This document shows positions 1 to 6,847 of a stretch of 12,462 nucleotides of DNA, piece by piece. Each line of letters begins with the position of its first letter. Within the stretch, counting starts at the first letter, position 1. The notes under the pieces were generated by a model. The model did not search any database, had not been told where the DNA came from, and saw only the letters and a list, made by a program, of their open reading frames with translations. The translations under genes were made by a program, and so were the position numbers. This DNA is from Bacteroidales bacterium UBA6207 (GTDB lineage Bacteria > Bacteroidota > Bacteroidia > Bacteroidales > F082): positions 1,086 through 13,547 of the forward strand of contig DISP01000122.1 in assembly GCA_002421995.1 (NCBI GenBank), written 5' to 3'.

Positions 1-564
1 GAGGTGACTTTGAGGCTGGCTGATGTTGTTGTTATCAATAAAATGGATAGTGCCGGACCTGAAGCAATTCAAACTGTAAGACAGAATATTGCAAAAGTGA
101 ATCCAAAGGCTATCGTTGTTGACGGCGCTTCACCAATCAAGGTTGATGATATGTCACTCATCAAGGGTAAACGCGTTTTAGTTGTTGAAGATGGTCCAAC
201 ATTGACGCATGGCGAAATGAAGATTGGGGCCGGAACTGTTGCTGCACAAAAGTTTGGCGCTGCACAACTCGTTGACCCAAGACCTTTCCTTGTTGGAAAA
301 CTTGCCGAAACATTCAGCATTTATCCAAATATTGGAACTTTGCTGCCTGCAATGGGTTATGGCGAACAACAACTAAAAGACCTTGAAACCACAATCAACA
401 ATACCGATTGCGACGCAGTGGTTATTGGCACACCGATTGACCTGAATCGTATCATCAAGATCAATAAACCAAACACACGTGTTTATTATGATTTGCAAGA
501 AATCGGATTCCCAAATCTTGATCAGGTGCTTTCAGAGTTTGTTGAAAAACACAATTTGATCTGA
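1..564 (+). CDS. COG2403-type predicted GTPase (cyclic 2,3-diphosphoglycerate synthetase-like), C-terminal part
   Basis: The reading frame is open from base 1, so the gene starts outside the window. A GTG at position 4 is only an internal valine codon. 187 codons plus a TGA stop are visible. The first residues read LADVVVINKMDSA, in which NKMD is the G4 (NKxD) guanine-specificity motif of P-loop GTPases; the P-loop itself must lie upstream. After it comes a region with VLVVEDGPTLTHGEM, GAGTVAAQKFGAAQLVDPRP and, near the end, DAVVIGTPIDL. This arrangement recalls COG2403, the family that includes archaeal cyclic 2,3-diphosphoglycerate synthetase. The bacterial members have no role that I can state with confidence, so the enzymatic name is a homology label only. 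It should be cytoplasmic: no membrane segment is seen. A strong terminator lies 26 bp downstream, so this is the last gene of its transcript. Family placement is fairly sure; function is not. Confidence 0.8.
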   Translation, partial: EVTLRLADVVVINKMDSAGPEAIQTVRQNIAKVNPKAIVVDGASPIKVDDMSLIKGKRVLVVEDGPTLTHGEMKIGAGTVAAQKFGAAQLVDPRPFLVGKLAETFSIYPNIGTLLPAMGYGEQQLKDLETTINNTDCDAVVIGTPIDLNRIIKINKPNTRVYYDLQEIGFPNLDQVLSEFVEKHNLI

Positions 565-587
565 TAAGTTATCAAATACTAATTTTG

Positions 588-621
588 AAGAGGCTGTCTT
601 ATTCCGGACAGCCTCTTTTTT
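588..621 (+). terminator. Rho-independent terminator after the COG2403 gene
   Basis: GAGGCTGTC at 590-598 pairs perfectly with GACAGCCTC at 607-615, with loop TTATTCCG. The stem can extend to AAGAGGCTGTC/GACAGCCTCTT (588-598/607-617). A run of six T follows (616-621). Stem, loop and U-tract all fit a classical intrinsic terminator for the upstream gene. Confidence 0.95.
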
Positions 622-643
622 GTAGCATCATGACGCCAAAGTA

Positions 644-674
644 TTTGATTTAAATTGCATTTTGGTTAATTTTG
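644..674 (+). promoter_or_regulatory. Bacteroidota-type promoter for the flavodiiron operon
   Basis: TTTG at 644-647 is followed after 19 nt by TAATTTTG at 667-674. This matches the known Bacteroidota sigma-70 consensus (-33 TTTG, -7 TAnnTTTG) in both boxes and in spacing. It lies just after the upstream terminator and would start transcription near 680, giving a leader of about 35 nt before the ATG at 716. Confidence 0.75.
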
Positions 675-715
675 CCTTTGGAATTAAAACGAAAATATTT
701 TTATAAAGCATTGAT

Positions 716-1924
716 ATGAAAGATGTTAGTGTGTTAAAAGTTTCGGAACATTCAAACTGGATTGGTGTTTTGGACAAAGAGTTGGTAACTTTTGATGTGG
801 TCATGGAGACCAAGTATGGAACAACGTACAACAGTTATTTTATCAATGCAGAGAAAAAGGCTGTAATTGAAACAGTAAAAGAACGCTTTTGGCCTGTTTA
901 TGAAGCAAAATTGAGAGAGGTGATGGATCCGTCAACCCTTCAATATATTGTAATGAACCACACAGAACCTGACCATTCGGGCTGCGTTGGCAAACTGCTT
1001 GAACTGGCTCCTGATGCGGTGGTAGTTGGAAGCGGCAATGCGATTCGTTATCTAAAAGATTTGACCACCGTTCCGTTCAAAAGTTTGCAGGTTAAGGACG
1101 GTGATGAGCTTGATCTGGGAAATCTCACATTGCGTTTTATCAGTGCTCCCAATTTGCATTGGCCTGATACAATGTACAGTTACCTGGTCGAAGATAAGGT
1201 GTTGTTTACCTGCGATTCGTTTGGCGCACATTATGCCGACGACCGAATGTATGACGATCTGGTGGGTGATTGGGATGATTCGTTTACCTATTATTTTGAT
1301 GTAATTTTAAAACCATTCAGCAAGTTTATGCTGAAAGCAATCGAGCGAATCCGTCCGCTCGAGATTGATGTGATAGCTACCGGACATGGTCCCATTTTGC
1401 GGTCAACATGGCGAAAATATGTGGACATGTCGGAACGTTATGCCCGCGAAGCACTGGAATTACCCCAAAAAACAAGGGTTTATATTCCGTATGTTTCGGC
1501 ATACCACAAAACAGGCGCATTAGCCGAAGCCATTGCTGATGGTTTGCGTACCAACAAGGAATTAGATGTTTTTTTGCAAGATATCGAACACACAAGCCTT
1601 GGCGAGATTGATATGCAGGTTGCGATGGCTTCTGGTTTGATTGTCGGATGTCCGACGATAAACCAAAACATTCTATTGCCGATTTACCGCTTGTTTGCCG
1701 TGATCAGCCCGCTGCGCGATAAGGGAAAACTTGCCGGCGGTTTTGGCTCCTATGGATGGAGCGGCGAAGGGATGAAGATGATACGCACCAATCTTGAAAA
1801 TCTCAAGATGCATTATACTGAAGATGATGTTTTTGTGAAGTTTTCGCCTGATTCAAACGATATTGAACGTGCTTTCAACTATGGTAAACGTTTTGGCGAG
1901 CAACTCATAAAACAATCCTTGTAA
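716..1924 (+). CDS. FprA-type flavodiiron protein (A-type flavoprotein, O2/NO reductase)
   Basis: Flavodiiron proteins are cytoplasmic enzymes that reduce O2 to water and/or NO to N2O, protecting anaerobes. This one has 402 residues, the usual size of the simple two-domain class. The N-terminal metallo-beta-lactamase-like domain (about 1-250) carries a full set of diiron ligands: HTEPDH gives His82, Glu84 and Asp86, and the others are His148 (NLHWPD), Asp167 (TCDSFG) and His224 (ATGHGP). The extra His87 is also present. The C-terminal flavodoxin-like FMN domain (about 254-400) contains YVSAYHKTGALA and the FGSYGWSGEG loop. No rubredoxin or flavin-reductase domain is fused and none is encoded nearby, so the electron donor must be elsewhere. 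It is the first gene after a near-consensus promoter and shares its transcript with a lipoprotein gene 7 nt downstream. Family assignment is firm; preference for O2 or NO cannot be read from sequence. Confidence 0.95.
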   Translation: MKDVSVLKVSEHSNWIGVLDKELVTFDVVMETKYGTTYNSYFINAEKKAVIETVKERFWPVYEAKLREVMDPSTLQYIVMNHTEPDHSGCVGKLLELAPDAVVVGSGNAIRYLKDLTTVPFKSLQVKDGDELDLGNLTLRFISAPNLHWPDTMYSYLVEDKVLFTCDSFGAHYADDRMYDDLVGDWDDSFTYYFDVILKPFSKFMLKAIERIRPLEIDVIATGHGPILRSTWRKYVDMSERYAREALELPQKTRVYIPYVSAYHKTGALAEAIADGLRTNKELDVFLQDIEHTSLGEIDMQVAMASGLIVGCPTINQNILLPIYRLFAVISPLRDKGKLAGGFGSYGWSGEGMKMIRTNLENLKMHYTEDDVFVKFSPDSNDIERAFNYGKRFGEQLIKQSL

Positions 1925-1931
1925 CGCAACA

Positions 1932-2780
1932 ATGCTTAACGAAGTGAGAAAAACAAGTTTTCTGGCCTGGATTGGGATTTCAGCATTTCTTTTGCTGTCA
2001 TCATGCAGCGTCGAAAGAAAAATGGCTAAACAATTTGTTGCCAGGGCGCAACAGTATCCATGCCTTGTTTTATTTCCTTCAGAGGTTTTGGTCACGAATC
2101 TTAAGCATGATCAACGCAGCGAGAGCTTTTATTTCATTGATGCAGTCAAGGATACTTCGCTGTTTCGCAATAGCATGATTTTAAGAACTTTAAATGACGA
2201 CTCACTCATTCAACCATTTCAGGACGCTTTTCGGAGTGAAATGGGTCAATATGGTTTGAAAGTCTATTCAGGCGACGAAATGGAACAATTTACGCTGATA
2301 CGTGAACCTTCGTTGCTCGTAAACGTGGCCCAGCTGGAAATACAGGAGTATTACACAGATTATGAAGACAAGATATCGGTTGGTGAAGATATTTATTCAA
2401 AAGTTATTTACCTGACCTCAATAAATCTTGGCGCCTGGTTTGAAGTTGCAAAGATGGATTCGGTTCATGAAGTTAAATATCCGGTTTTATTTGCCTCACA
2501 CGATTTGACAGACCGGTGGAATGGTTATTTCACTCAAAAGCTGCTGACAGGTGAGATACAATATAAGCTGGAAATTGACACTATCAGCACAGGCGAAGTG
2601 AGTTCTTTTGCACGCTATCTTGGAAGACTTTACGCGGCTTATACGTTTGATTATCTGATGAATGACTATATCAAAAAATCAATTCCTCCGACATCTCAGA
2701 CACAAAAATATTACCGCTACGACCCTTACAAAAAGTGGATTTTCACCACAGAAAAAGATCGCTTTATATTGTTGGATTAG
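1932..2780 (+). CDS. Lipoprotein of unknown function, downstream of the flavodiiron gene
   Basis: 282 residues. The N-terminus has a short charged stretch (NEVRK), a hydrophobic core and a lipobox LLSSC with Cys25 as the likely lipidation site, so a lipid-anchored envelope protein is expected. The rest is hydrophilic and mixed alpha/beta in character, with no second membrane segment and no motif that I recognise. The C-terminal third is rich in tyrosine and basic residues (KYYRYDPYKKW). The start at 1932 is only 7 nt after the flavodiiron stop with no terminator between, so the two are very likely cotranscribed. Its stop is 6 bp from that of convergent trmD. A periplasmic or outer-membrane-anchored partner of a cytoplasmic O2/NO reductase is not expected biochemically, so the link may be regulatory (shared stress) or incidental. 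I do not recognise the family. Confidence 0.8.
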   Translation: MLNEVRKTSFLAWIGISAFLLLSSCSVERKMAKQFVARAQQYPCLVLFPSEVLVTNLKHDQRSESFYFIDAVKDTSLFRNSMILRTLNDDSLIQPFQDAFRSEMGQYGLKVYSGDEMEQFTLIREPSLLVNVAQLEIQEYYTDYEDKISVGEDIYSKVIYLTSINLGAWFEVAKMDSVHEVKYPVLFASHDLTDRWNGYFTQKLLTGEIQYKLEIDTISTGEVSSFARYLGRLYAAYTFDYLMNDYIKKSIPPTSQTQKYYRYDPYKKWIFTTEKDRFILLD

Positions 2781-2786
2781 CTGTTG

Positions 2787-3461
2787 TTATTCAAGTAGTT
2801 CAGGCCTGCGCTTTGCGGTTCTTTCCAACGCTTGTTGTTGTTTCCAGGCTTCGATTTTTTTGTCATCGCCCGAGAGCAAAATGTCCGGCACTTCCCACCC
2901 ATTGTAAACGCGTGGTCGGGTGTAAACAGGAGGTGAAACAAGACCATCCTGAAACGAATCGGAAAGCGCTGATGTTTCATCACTTAACACACCTGGAATC
3001 AGTCTTACAATGCTATCTGTAAGCACGGCTGCCGCCAACTCGCCTCCGGACAGAACATAATCGCCAATTGAGACTTCCATCGTGATAAGGTGTTCGCGAA
3101 TGCGTTCGTCAATGCCTTTGTAATGTCCGCAAAGCATGATAAGATTTTCTCCCAAAGACAATTTGTTGCTGAGTGATTGTTCGAGTCTTATCCCGTCGGG
3201 ACTCATATAAATGATCTCGTCATAATTTCTTTGACTTTTCAACGCGCTGATGCATTTGTCAACCGGCTCAATCATCATCACCATTCCTGCGCCACCCGAA
3301 AAAGCGTAATCATCCACCCGCTGATGCTTGTCATTGGCATAGTCTCTCAGCTGATGAAGATGAATTTCAACCAGATTTTTATTTATAGCCCGCTTAATTA
3401 TGGATTCAGAAAACGGTCCCTGAAACATTTCGGGAAAGATTGTAATTATATCTATTCTCAT
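2787..3461 (-). CDS. trmD: tRNA (guanine-37-N1)-methyltransferase TrmD
   Basis: TrmD methylates N1 of G37 next to the anticodon in tRNAs reading CNN codons, using S-adenosylmethionine, and prevents +1 frameshifting. Visible hallmarks are the start MRIDIITIFPEMF, SGGAGMVMMIEP (about 55-66), and the trefoil-knot SAM site made of LCGHYKGIDERI (110-121) and SIGDYVLSGGELA (131-143), followed by Arg153. Asp168 in the DSF motif matches the catalytic Asp, and YTRPRVYNGWEVPDILLSGD is typical of the C-terminal domain. I chose the ATG at 3461 (224 aa) rather than the ATG at 3473. It gives the standard TrmD N-terminus and forms an ATGA overlap with the stop of the upstream aldehyde dehydrogenase gene, implying translational coupling. 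The usual rpsP-rimM-trmD-rplS context is absent. The gene looks intact. Confidence 0.96.
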   Translation of the reverse strand: MRIDIITIFPEMFQGPFSESIIKRAINKNLVEIHLHQLRDYANDKHQRVDDYAFSGGAGMVMMIEPVDKCISALKSQRNYDEIIYMSPDGIRLEQSLSNKLSLGENLIMLCGHYKGIDERIREHLITMEVSIGDYVLSGGELAAAVLTDSIVRLIPGVLSDETSALSDSFQDGLVSPPVYTRPRVYNGWEVPDILLSGDDKKIEAWKQQQALERTAKRRPELLE

Positions 3462-4828
3462 TGAAAAAACCATTTCGTTTTAAGATTCATAAACTCCTTT
3501 ATGCCGGCCTGAGCCAATTCCCTGCCAAAACCTGAGTTTTTGACACCACCAAATGGCACCCTTGGATCGCTTTTAACAAGGCTGTTGACAAATACAGCAC
3601 CGGCCTCAATTTGCGATGCCACTCTTTCGGCTCGTTCACTATTTTCGGTCCAGATGCTGCAGCCGAGTCCAAAACGTGTGTCGTTAGCAAGTCTGATTGC
3701 CTCTTCTTCGGTCTCGAACGGAATTGCAATCATCACCGGGCCAAAGGTTTCTTCATCACAAACCGGCATTCCTTTTGAAACGTTTATGAGAAGGGTGGGT
3801 AAGTAAATGTCAGGATGCAACTCGGAGCGTTTTCCACCACAAACAAGCTGCGCACCCATTTCAATAGACCTGTTTACTTGTTGTTCAATATTTTCGACCA
3901 GGTCGGGTCGTGCCATTGGGCCAATTTCGGTGTTCAAATCCGTCGGATCGCCAATTCGGATGGATTGAAGCGCTGATGTCTGAAAGCGAAGAAATGCTTC
4001 AAAAGCAGATTTTTGAACGATGAAACGTTTGGCCGCGATGCAAACCTGACCTGCATTCATCATGCGGCTGGTCACACCGACTGTGCAAGAATTCTGGAGG
4101 TTAGCATCGTCAAACACGATAAAAGGATCGGAACCACCCAGCTCAAGAACAACTTTTTTAAGGTGTTTTCCGGCCAAACCGGCTACTGCCCGTCCTGCCT
4201 TTTCGCTTCCGGTCAGGGTGACTCCTCTTACTAAAGTATGAGCTATTACAGCTTCTGATCTTTCGGCTTCGATGATAAGGGCAGACATCACACCTTTTGG
4301 AAAGCCGGCATTTGCGAACAACTCAGCAATTTCGAGGGCACAAGCTGTGACATTAGGAGCATGTTTAAGCAAAACCGTATTTCCGGCAACAATGGCCGGA
4401 ACAGCAAATCTGAAAACCTGCCAGAAAGGAAAGTTCCATGGCATGATAGCAAACAAAACCCCAAGTGGTTCATAAGAAAGTCTGAGTGAGCCGGTGCCGG
4501 CCTCAATGATTTCATCCTCAAGAATTGACGATTCGGGCATGCTATAATGCCTGCAAAGCCACGCACATTTTTCAATTTCGGCCAAAGATTCTTTCAAAGG
4601 TTTTCCCATCTCGCCGGTGATGAGTAATGCGAGCCTGTGTTTATTTTTTTCAAGTTCTGCACCAAGCTTTTCGATCAAAAGACAGCGCGACTGATGATCA
4701 TTTTGTGACCACATTTTAAAGGTTGAATGAGCCGCTTGAATCACGTCTTCAAGTTCAGCAGTAGTGTGTTGCGCATAAGAACCAATCATTTCTCCGGTGA
4801 AAGGATTTAAACTTTTGAGTGCTTCCAT
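3458..4828 (-). CDS. NAD(P)-dependent aldehyde dehydrogenase, succinate-semialdehyde dehydrogenase (Sad/GabD) type
   Basis: This is a 456-residue cytoplasmic member of the aldehyde dehydrogenase superfamily, which oxidises aldehydes to acids. Catalytic elements are all present: MPWNFPFWQ with Asn132, LLKHAPN with the cofactor-binding Lys155, LTGSEKAG (about 205-212), LELGGSDPFIV with general base Glu229, NAGQVC with nucleophile Cys263, and EETFGPV near 359-365. The KHAPN and LELGGSDPF segments resemble E. coli Sad (YneI), so succinate semialdehyde is the best substrate guess; related aldehydes are possible. No gabT or other GABA-pathway gene is visible, so the metabolic role is inferred. It is the first gene of a minus-strand pair, and its TGA stop overlaps the trmD start (ATGA). 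A divergent promoter region lies immediately upstream. Superfamily certain, substrate moderate. Confidence 0.92.
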   Translation of the reverse strand: MEALKSLNPFTGEMIGSYAQHTTAELEDVIQAAHSTFKMWSQNDHQSRCLLIEKLGAELEKNKHRLALLITGEMGKPLKESLAEIEKCAWLCRHYSMPESSILEDEIIEAGTGSLRLSYEPLGVLFAIMPWNFPFWQVFRFAVPAIVAGNTVLLKHAPNVTACALEIAELFANAGFPKGVMSALIIEAERSEAVIAHTLVRGVTLTGSEKAGRAVAGLAGKHLKKVVLELGGSDPFIVFDDANLQNSCTVGVTSRMMNAGQVCIAAKRFIVQKSAFEAFLRFQTSALQSIRIGDPTDLNTEIGPMARPDLVENIEQQVNRSIEMGAQLVCGGKRSELHPDIYLPTLLINVSKGMPVCDEETFGPVMIAIPFETEEEAIRLANDTRFGLGCSIWTENSERAERVASQIEAGAVFVNSLVKSDPRVPFGGVKNSGFGRELAQAGIKEFMNLKTKWFFQ

Positions 4829-4863
4829 TGGTAAGTGATTAGAAGTAAATATCTTAGAATGTA

Positions 4864-4894
4864 TTTCGGTGATGATGGAAATTAGCTACTTTTA
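4864..4894 (+). promoter_or_regulatory. Probable promoter for the M1/S8 peptidase operon
   Basis: TTTC at 4864-4867 and TACTTTTA at 4887-4894 are spaced by 19 nt. Each has one mismatch to the Bacteroidota TTTG/TAnnTTTG consensus, and the spacing is ideal. Transcription would begin near 4900, about 30 nt before the ATG at 4931. It overlaps the start region of the opposing promoter. Confidence 0.4.
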
Positions 4895-4898
4895 TGCC

Positions 4899-4928
4899 CA
4901 AATTTAGAACTTTTAATCCATTTTGAAA
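4899..4928 (-). promoter_or_regulatory. Probable promoter for the aldehyde dehydrogenase-trmD operon
   Basis: On the minus strand TAAATTTG (complement of 4899-4906) is a perfect TAnnTTTG -7 element. TTTC (complement of 4925-4928) lies 18 nt upstream as a one-mismatch -33 element. The predicted start near 4893 leaves a leader of roughly 65 nt before the ATG at 4828. Confidence 0.45.
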
Positions 4929-4930
4929 CG

Positions 4931-6847
4931 ATGCATTACAGAAGCTTATTATTGACAGTTGTTTTATATGTGTTGAGCCAAGCCGGCCTGGTGTCGCAGC
5001 AAAGTTCGTATTTTATACCGAGAGAACTTCAGCGGGCATACCACAATAAAACACGTAATGCCATGGGATTGCCCGGACAGGAATATTGGCAAAACAGGGC
5101 TGACTATACCATCAATGCTGAGATTGATCCAATAAAAAGCGAAGTGAAAGGCGATGTTTCAATTGCTTATGTGAATAATAGTACTGATACATTGAAACGC
5201 TTGGTTTTCAACATATATCAGGATATTTTCAAGAAAGGAAACAGCCGCGACTGGGACATCGGCACCGAAGATTTGCATGATGGAACAATGATTAACGAAC
5301 TGATTGTTGAAGGTAACAGCATTGATTTGATCAACAGGCAGAGCGTTTCGCGTCAGGGAACGAAATTAATTGTCAGGCTTTCACAACCCATTTTACCGCA
5401 ATCGAAGGCTGACATTAAAGTGAATTGGTCGGTTAAGTTGCCGTCACTTCGCACGGTGCGGATGGGAAAATACAGCGATTCGATCGCATTTGTGGCATAT
5501 TGGTATCCACAAATTGCAGTGTATGATGACATTGACGGATGGGACATGGTTTCATACAATGGCAGCGTTGAGTTTTACAACGAATTTGGTGATTTTGATG
5601 TAAGCATCACAGCACCGGCTGGCTGGGCTATGTGGGCAACAGGGCGTTTGCAAAATCCTGAAGAGGTTTATCATAACAATATTCAAAAAAAATACCAACA
5701 AGCTTTGAATTCTGAAACTGTCGTCCGGATTATCACTGAACAAGACTATCAAAGCCAAAAGGTATTTCAATCAAAAAATAAAATGGTCTGGAAATTCTTT
5801 GCAAAGGATGTTCCCGACTTTAGTTTTGCCATGGGACAAGGCATGCTTTGGGATGCCAGTACGCTCGAAGTTGATGCCAAAAACAACCAAAGTGTTTTTA
5901 TCGCCAGTGTTTACCCGCCTTCATCGGCTGAATACAAAAATGTTCCAGGTTTTAGCAGACAAAGTATTGAATATATGTCGTTTATCATGCCGGGTGTTGC
6001 GTTTCCTTATCCAACAATGACTACTTTTAGCAACGGAAAAAGAAATGGCGGAATGGAAACACCCATGATGGCAAACAATGGCAATCCGACGGAAGAATCT
6101 GATTTGTTTGGCCTGACTTTTCATGAAATCGCCCATAGCTATATGCCATTCATGATGGGAACAAACGAAAAAAAATATGCATGGATGGATGAAGGGTGGG
6201 CAAGCTTGTGGCCTTCGAAATTAGTTGACAGCCTCTATCCTCAGCATCAATATCTCAAACGAACTGTTGAATCTTTTGAAGCAGCAGCCGGTAAAGAAAT
6301 GGATATTCCTCCTATGGTTCCAAACCATCTGATGGCCACCAATTATCCAAGTTTAAGACTTGGTTCATATACCCGGCCGGCCATGGCTTATCATTTTCTG
6401 GAAGATGCGTTAGGATCAGAAAAATTCCAGCAAGCACTCAGATTTTATATGCAGACCTGGAAGGGGAAACACCCGCTGCCGCTTGATTTCATCAAAATTT
6501 TTGAAATGGTTGCCGACCAGGATCTTAGTTGGTTTTTTTCGCCCTGGCTCTATGAAAATGCTTATCCTGATTTATGCATTAAGAAAATTACCGACAAGGG
6601 ATCCGTTGTTGTTGAAAACAGAGGCGGGCTACCATTGCCTGTTGTATTAAAAGTAAAATACACCGACCAGACAGAGGAGGTTTTCGAGTACAGCACGGCT
6701 GTTTGGAGTTCATTGCTTAAATCAATCATTATTGAGTTGGCCTCTGATAAGCATGTGCAGGAAATAACACTCGGAAACGAATACATCCCTGATGTGAACA
6801 GAAAAGATAATTATATGTTAGTAATAGATCAAACACAATCAAAATGA
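4931..6847 (+). CDS. M1-family zinc metallopeptidase (aminopeptidase N-like), exported
   Basis: 638 residues. A hydrophobic signal sequence (about residues 4-22, ending near LVSQQ) predicts export to the periplasm or beyond; no T9SS sorting domain is seen at the C-terminus. After a beta-rich N-terminal domain (about 56-240), the gluzincin catalytic domain (about 290-540) carries HEIAH (His398, Glu399, His402) followed after 18 residues by Glu421 in MDEGWAS. This is the exact M1 spacing HExxH-x18-E. The exopeptidase motif usually written GAMEN appears as GGMETP (373-378). Tyr480 in LGSYTRPAMAYHF is a candidate for the transition-state tyrosine. The protein is shorter than classical aminopeptidase N and lacks the large helical C-terminal domain, ending in a small beta-like segment. 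Such proteins trim N-terminal residues from peptides. Its stop overlaps the start of the S8 protease gene (ATGA), so both should be made together. Confidence 0.94.
   Translation: MHYRSLLLTVVLYVLSQAGLVSQQSSYFIPRELQRAYHNKTRNAMGLPGQEYWQNRADYTINAEIDPIKSEVKGDVSIAYVNNSTDTLKRLVFNIYQDIFKKGNSRDWDIGTEDLHDGTMINELIVEGNSIDLINRQSVSRQGTKLIVRLSQPILPQSKADIKVNWSVKLPSLRTVRMGKYSDSIAFVAYWYPQIAVYDDIDGWDMVSYNGSVEFYNEFGDFDVSITAPAGWAMWATGRLQNPEEVYHNNIQKKYQQALNSETVVRIITEQDYQSQKVFQSKNKMVWKFFAKDVPDFSFAMGQGMLWDASTLEVDAKNNQSVFIASVYPPSSAEYKNVPGFSRQSIEYMSFIMPGVAFPYPTMTTFSNGKRNGGMETPMMANNGNPTEESDLFGLTFHEIAHSYMPFMMGTNEKKYAWMDEGWASLWPSKLVDSLYPQHQYLKRTVESFEAAAGKEMDIPPMVPNHLMATNYPSLRLGSYTRPAMAYHFLEDALGSEKFQQALRFYMQTWKGKHPLPLDFIKIFEMVADQDLSWFFSPWLYENAYPDLCIKKITDKGSVVVENRGGLPLPVVLKVKYTDQTEEVFEYSTAVWSSLLKSIIIELASDKHVQEITLGNEYIPDVNRKDNYMLVIDQTQSK

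Noticed and set aside
3462..3473. Upstream ATG at 3473 as trmD start (MVFS extension)
   Set aside because: The ATG at 3461 gives the standard TrmD N-terminus and an ATGA overlap with the preceding gene, so the four extra residues are unlikely.
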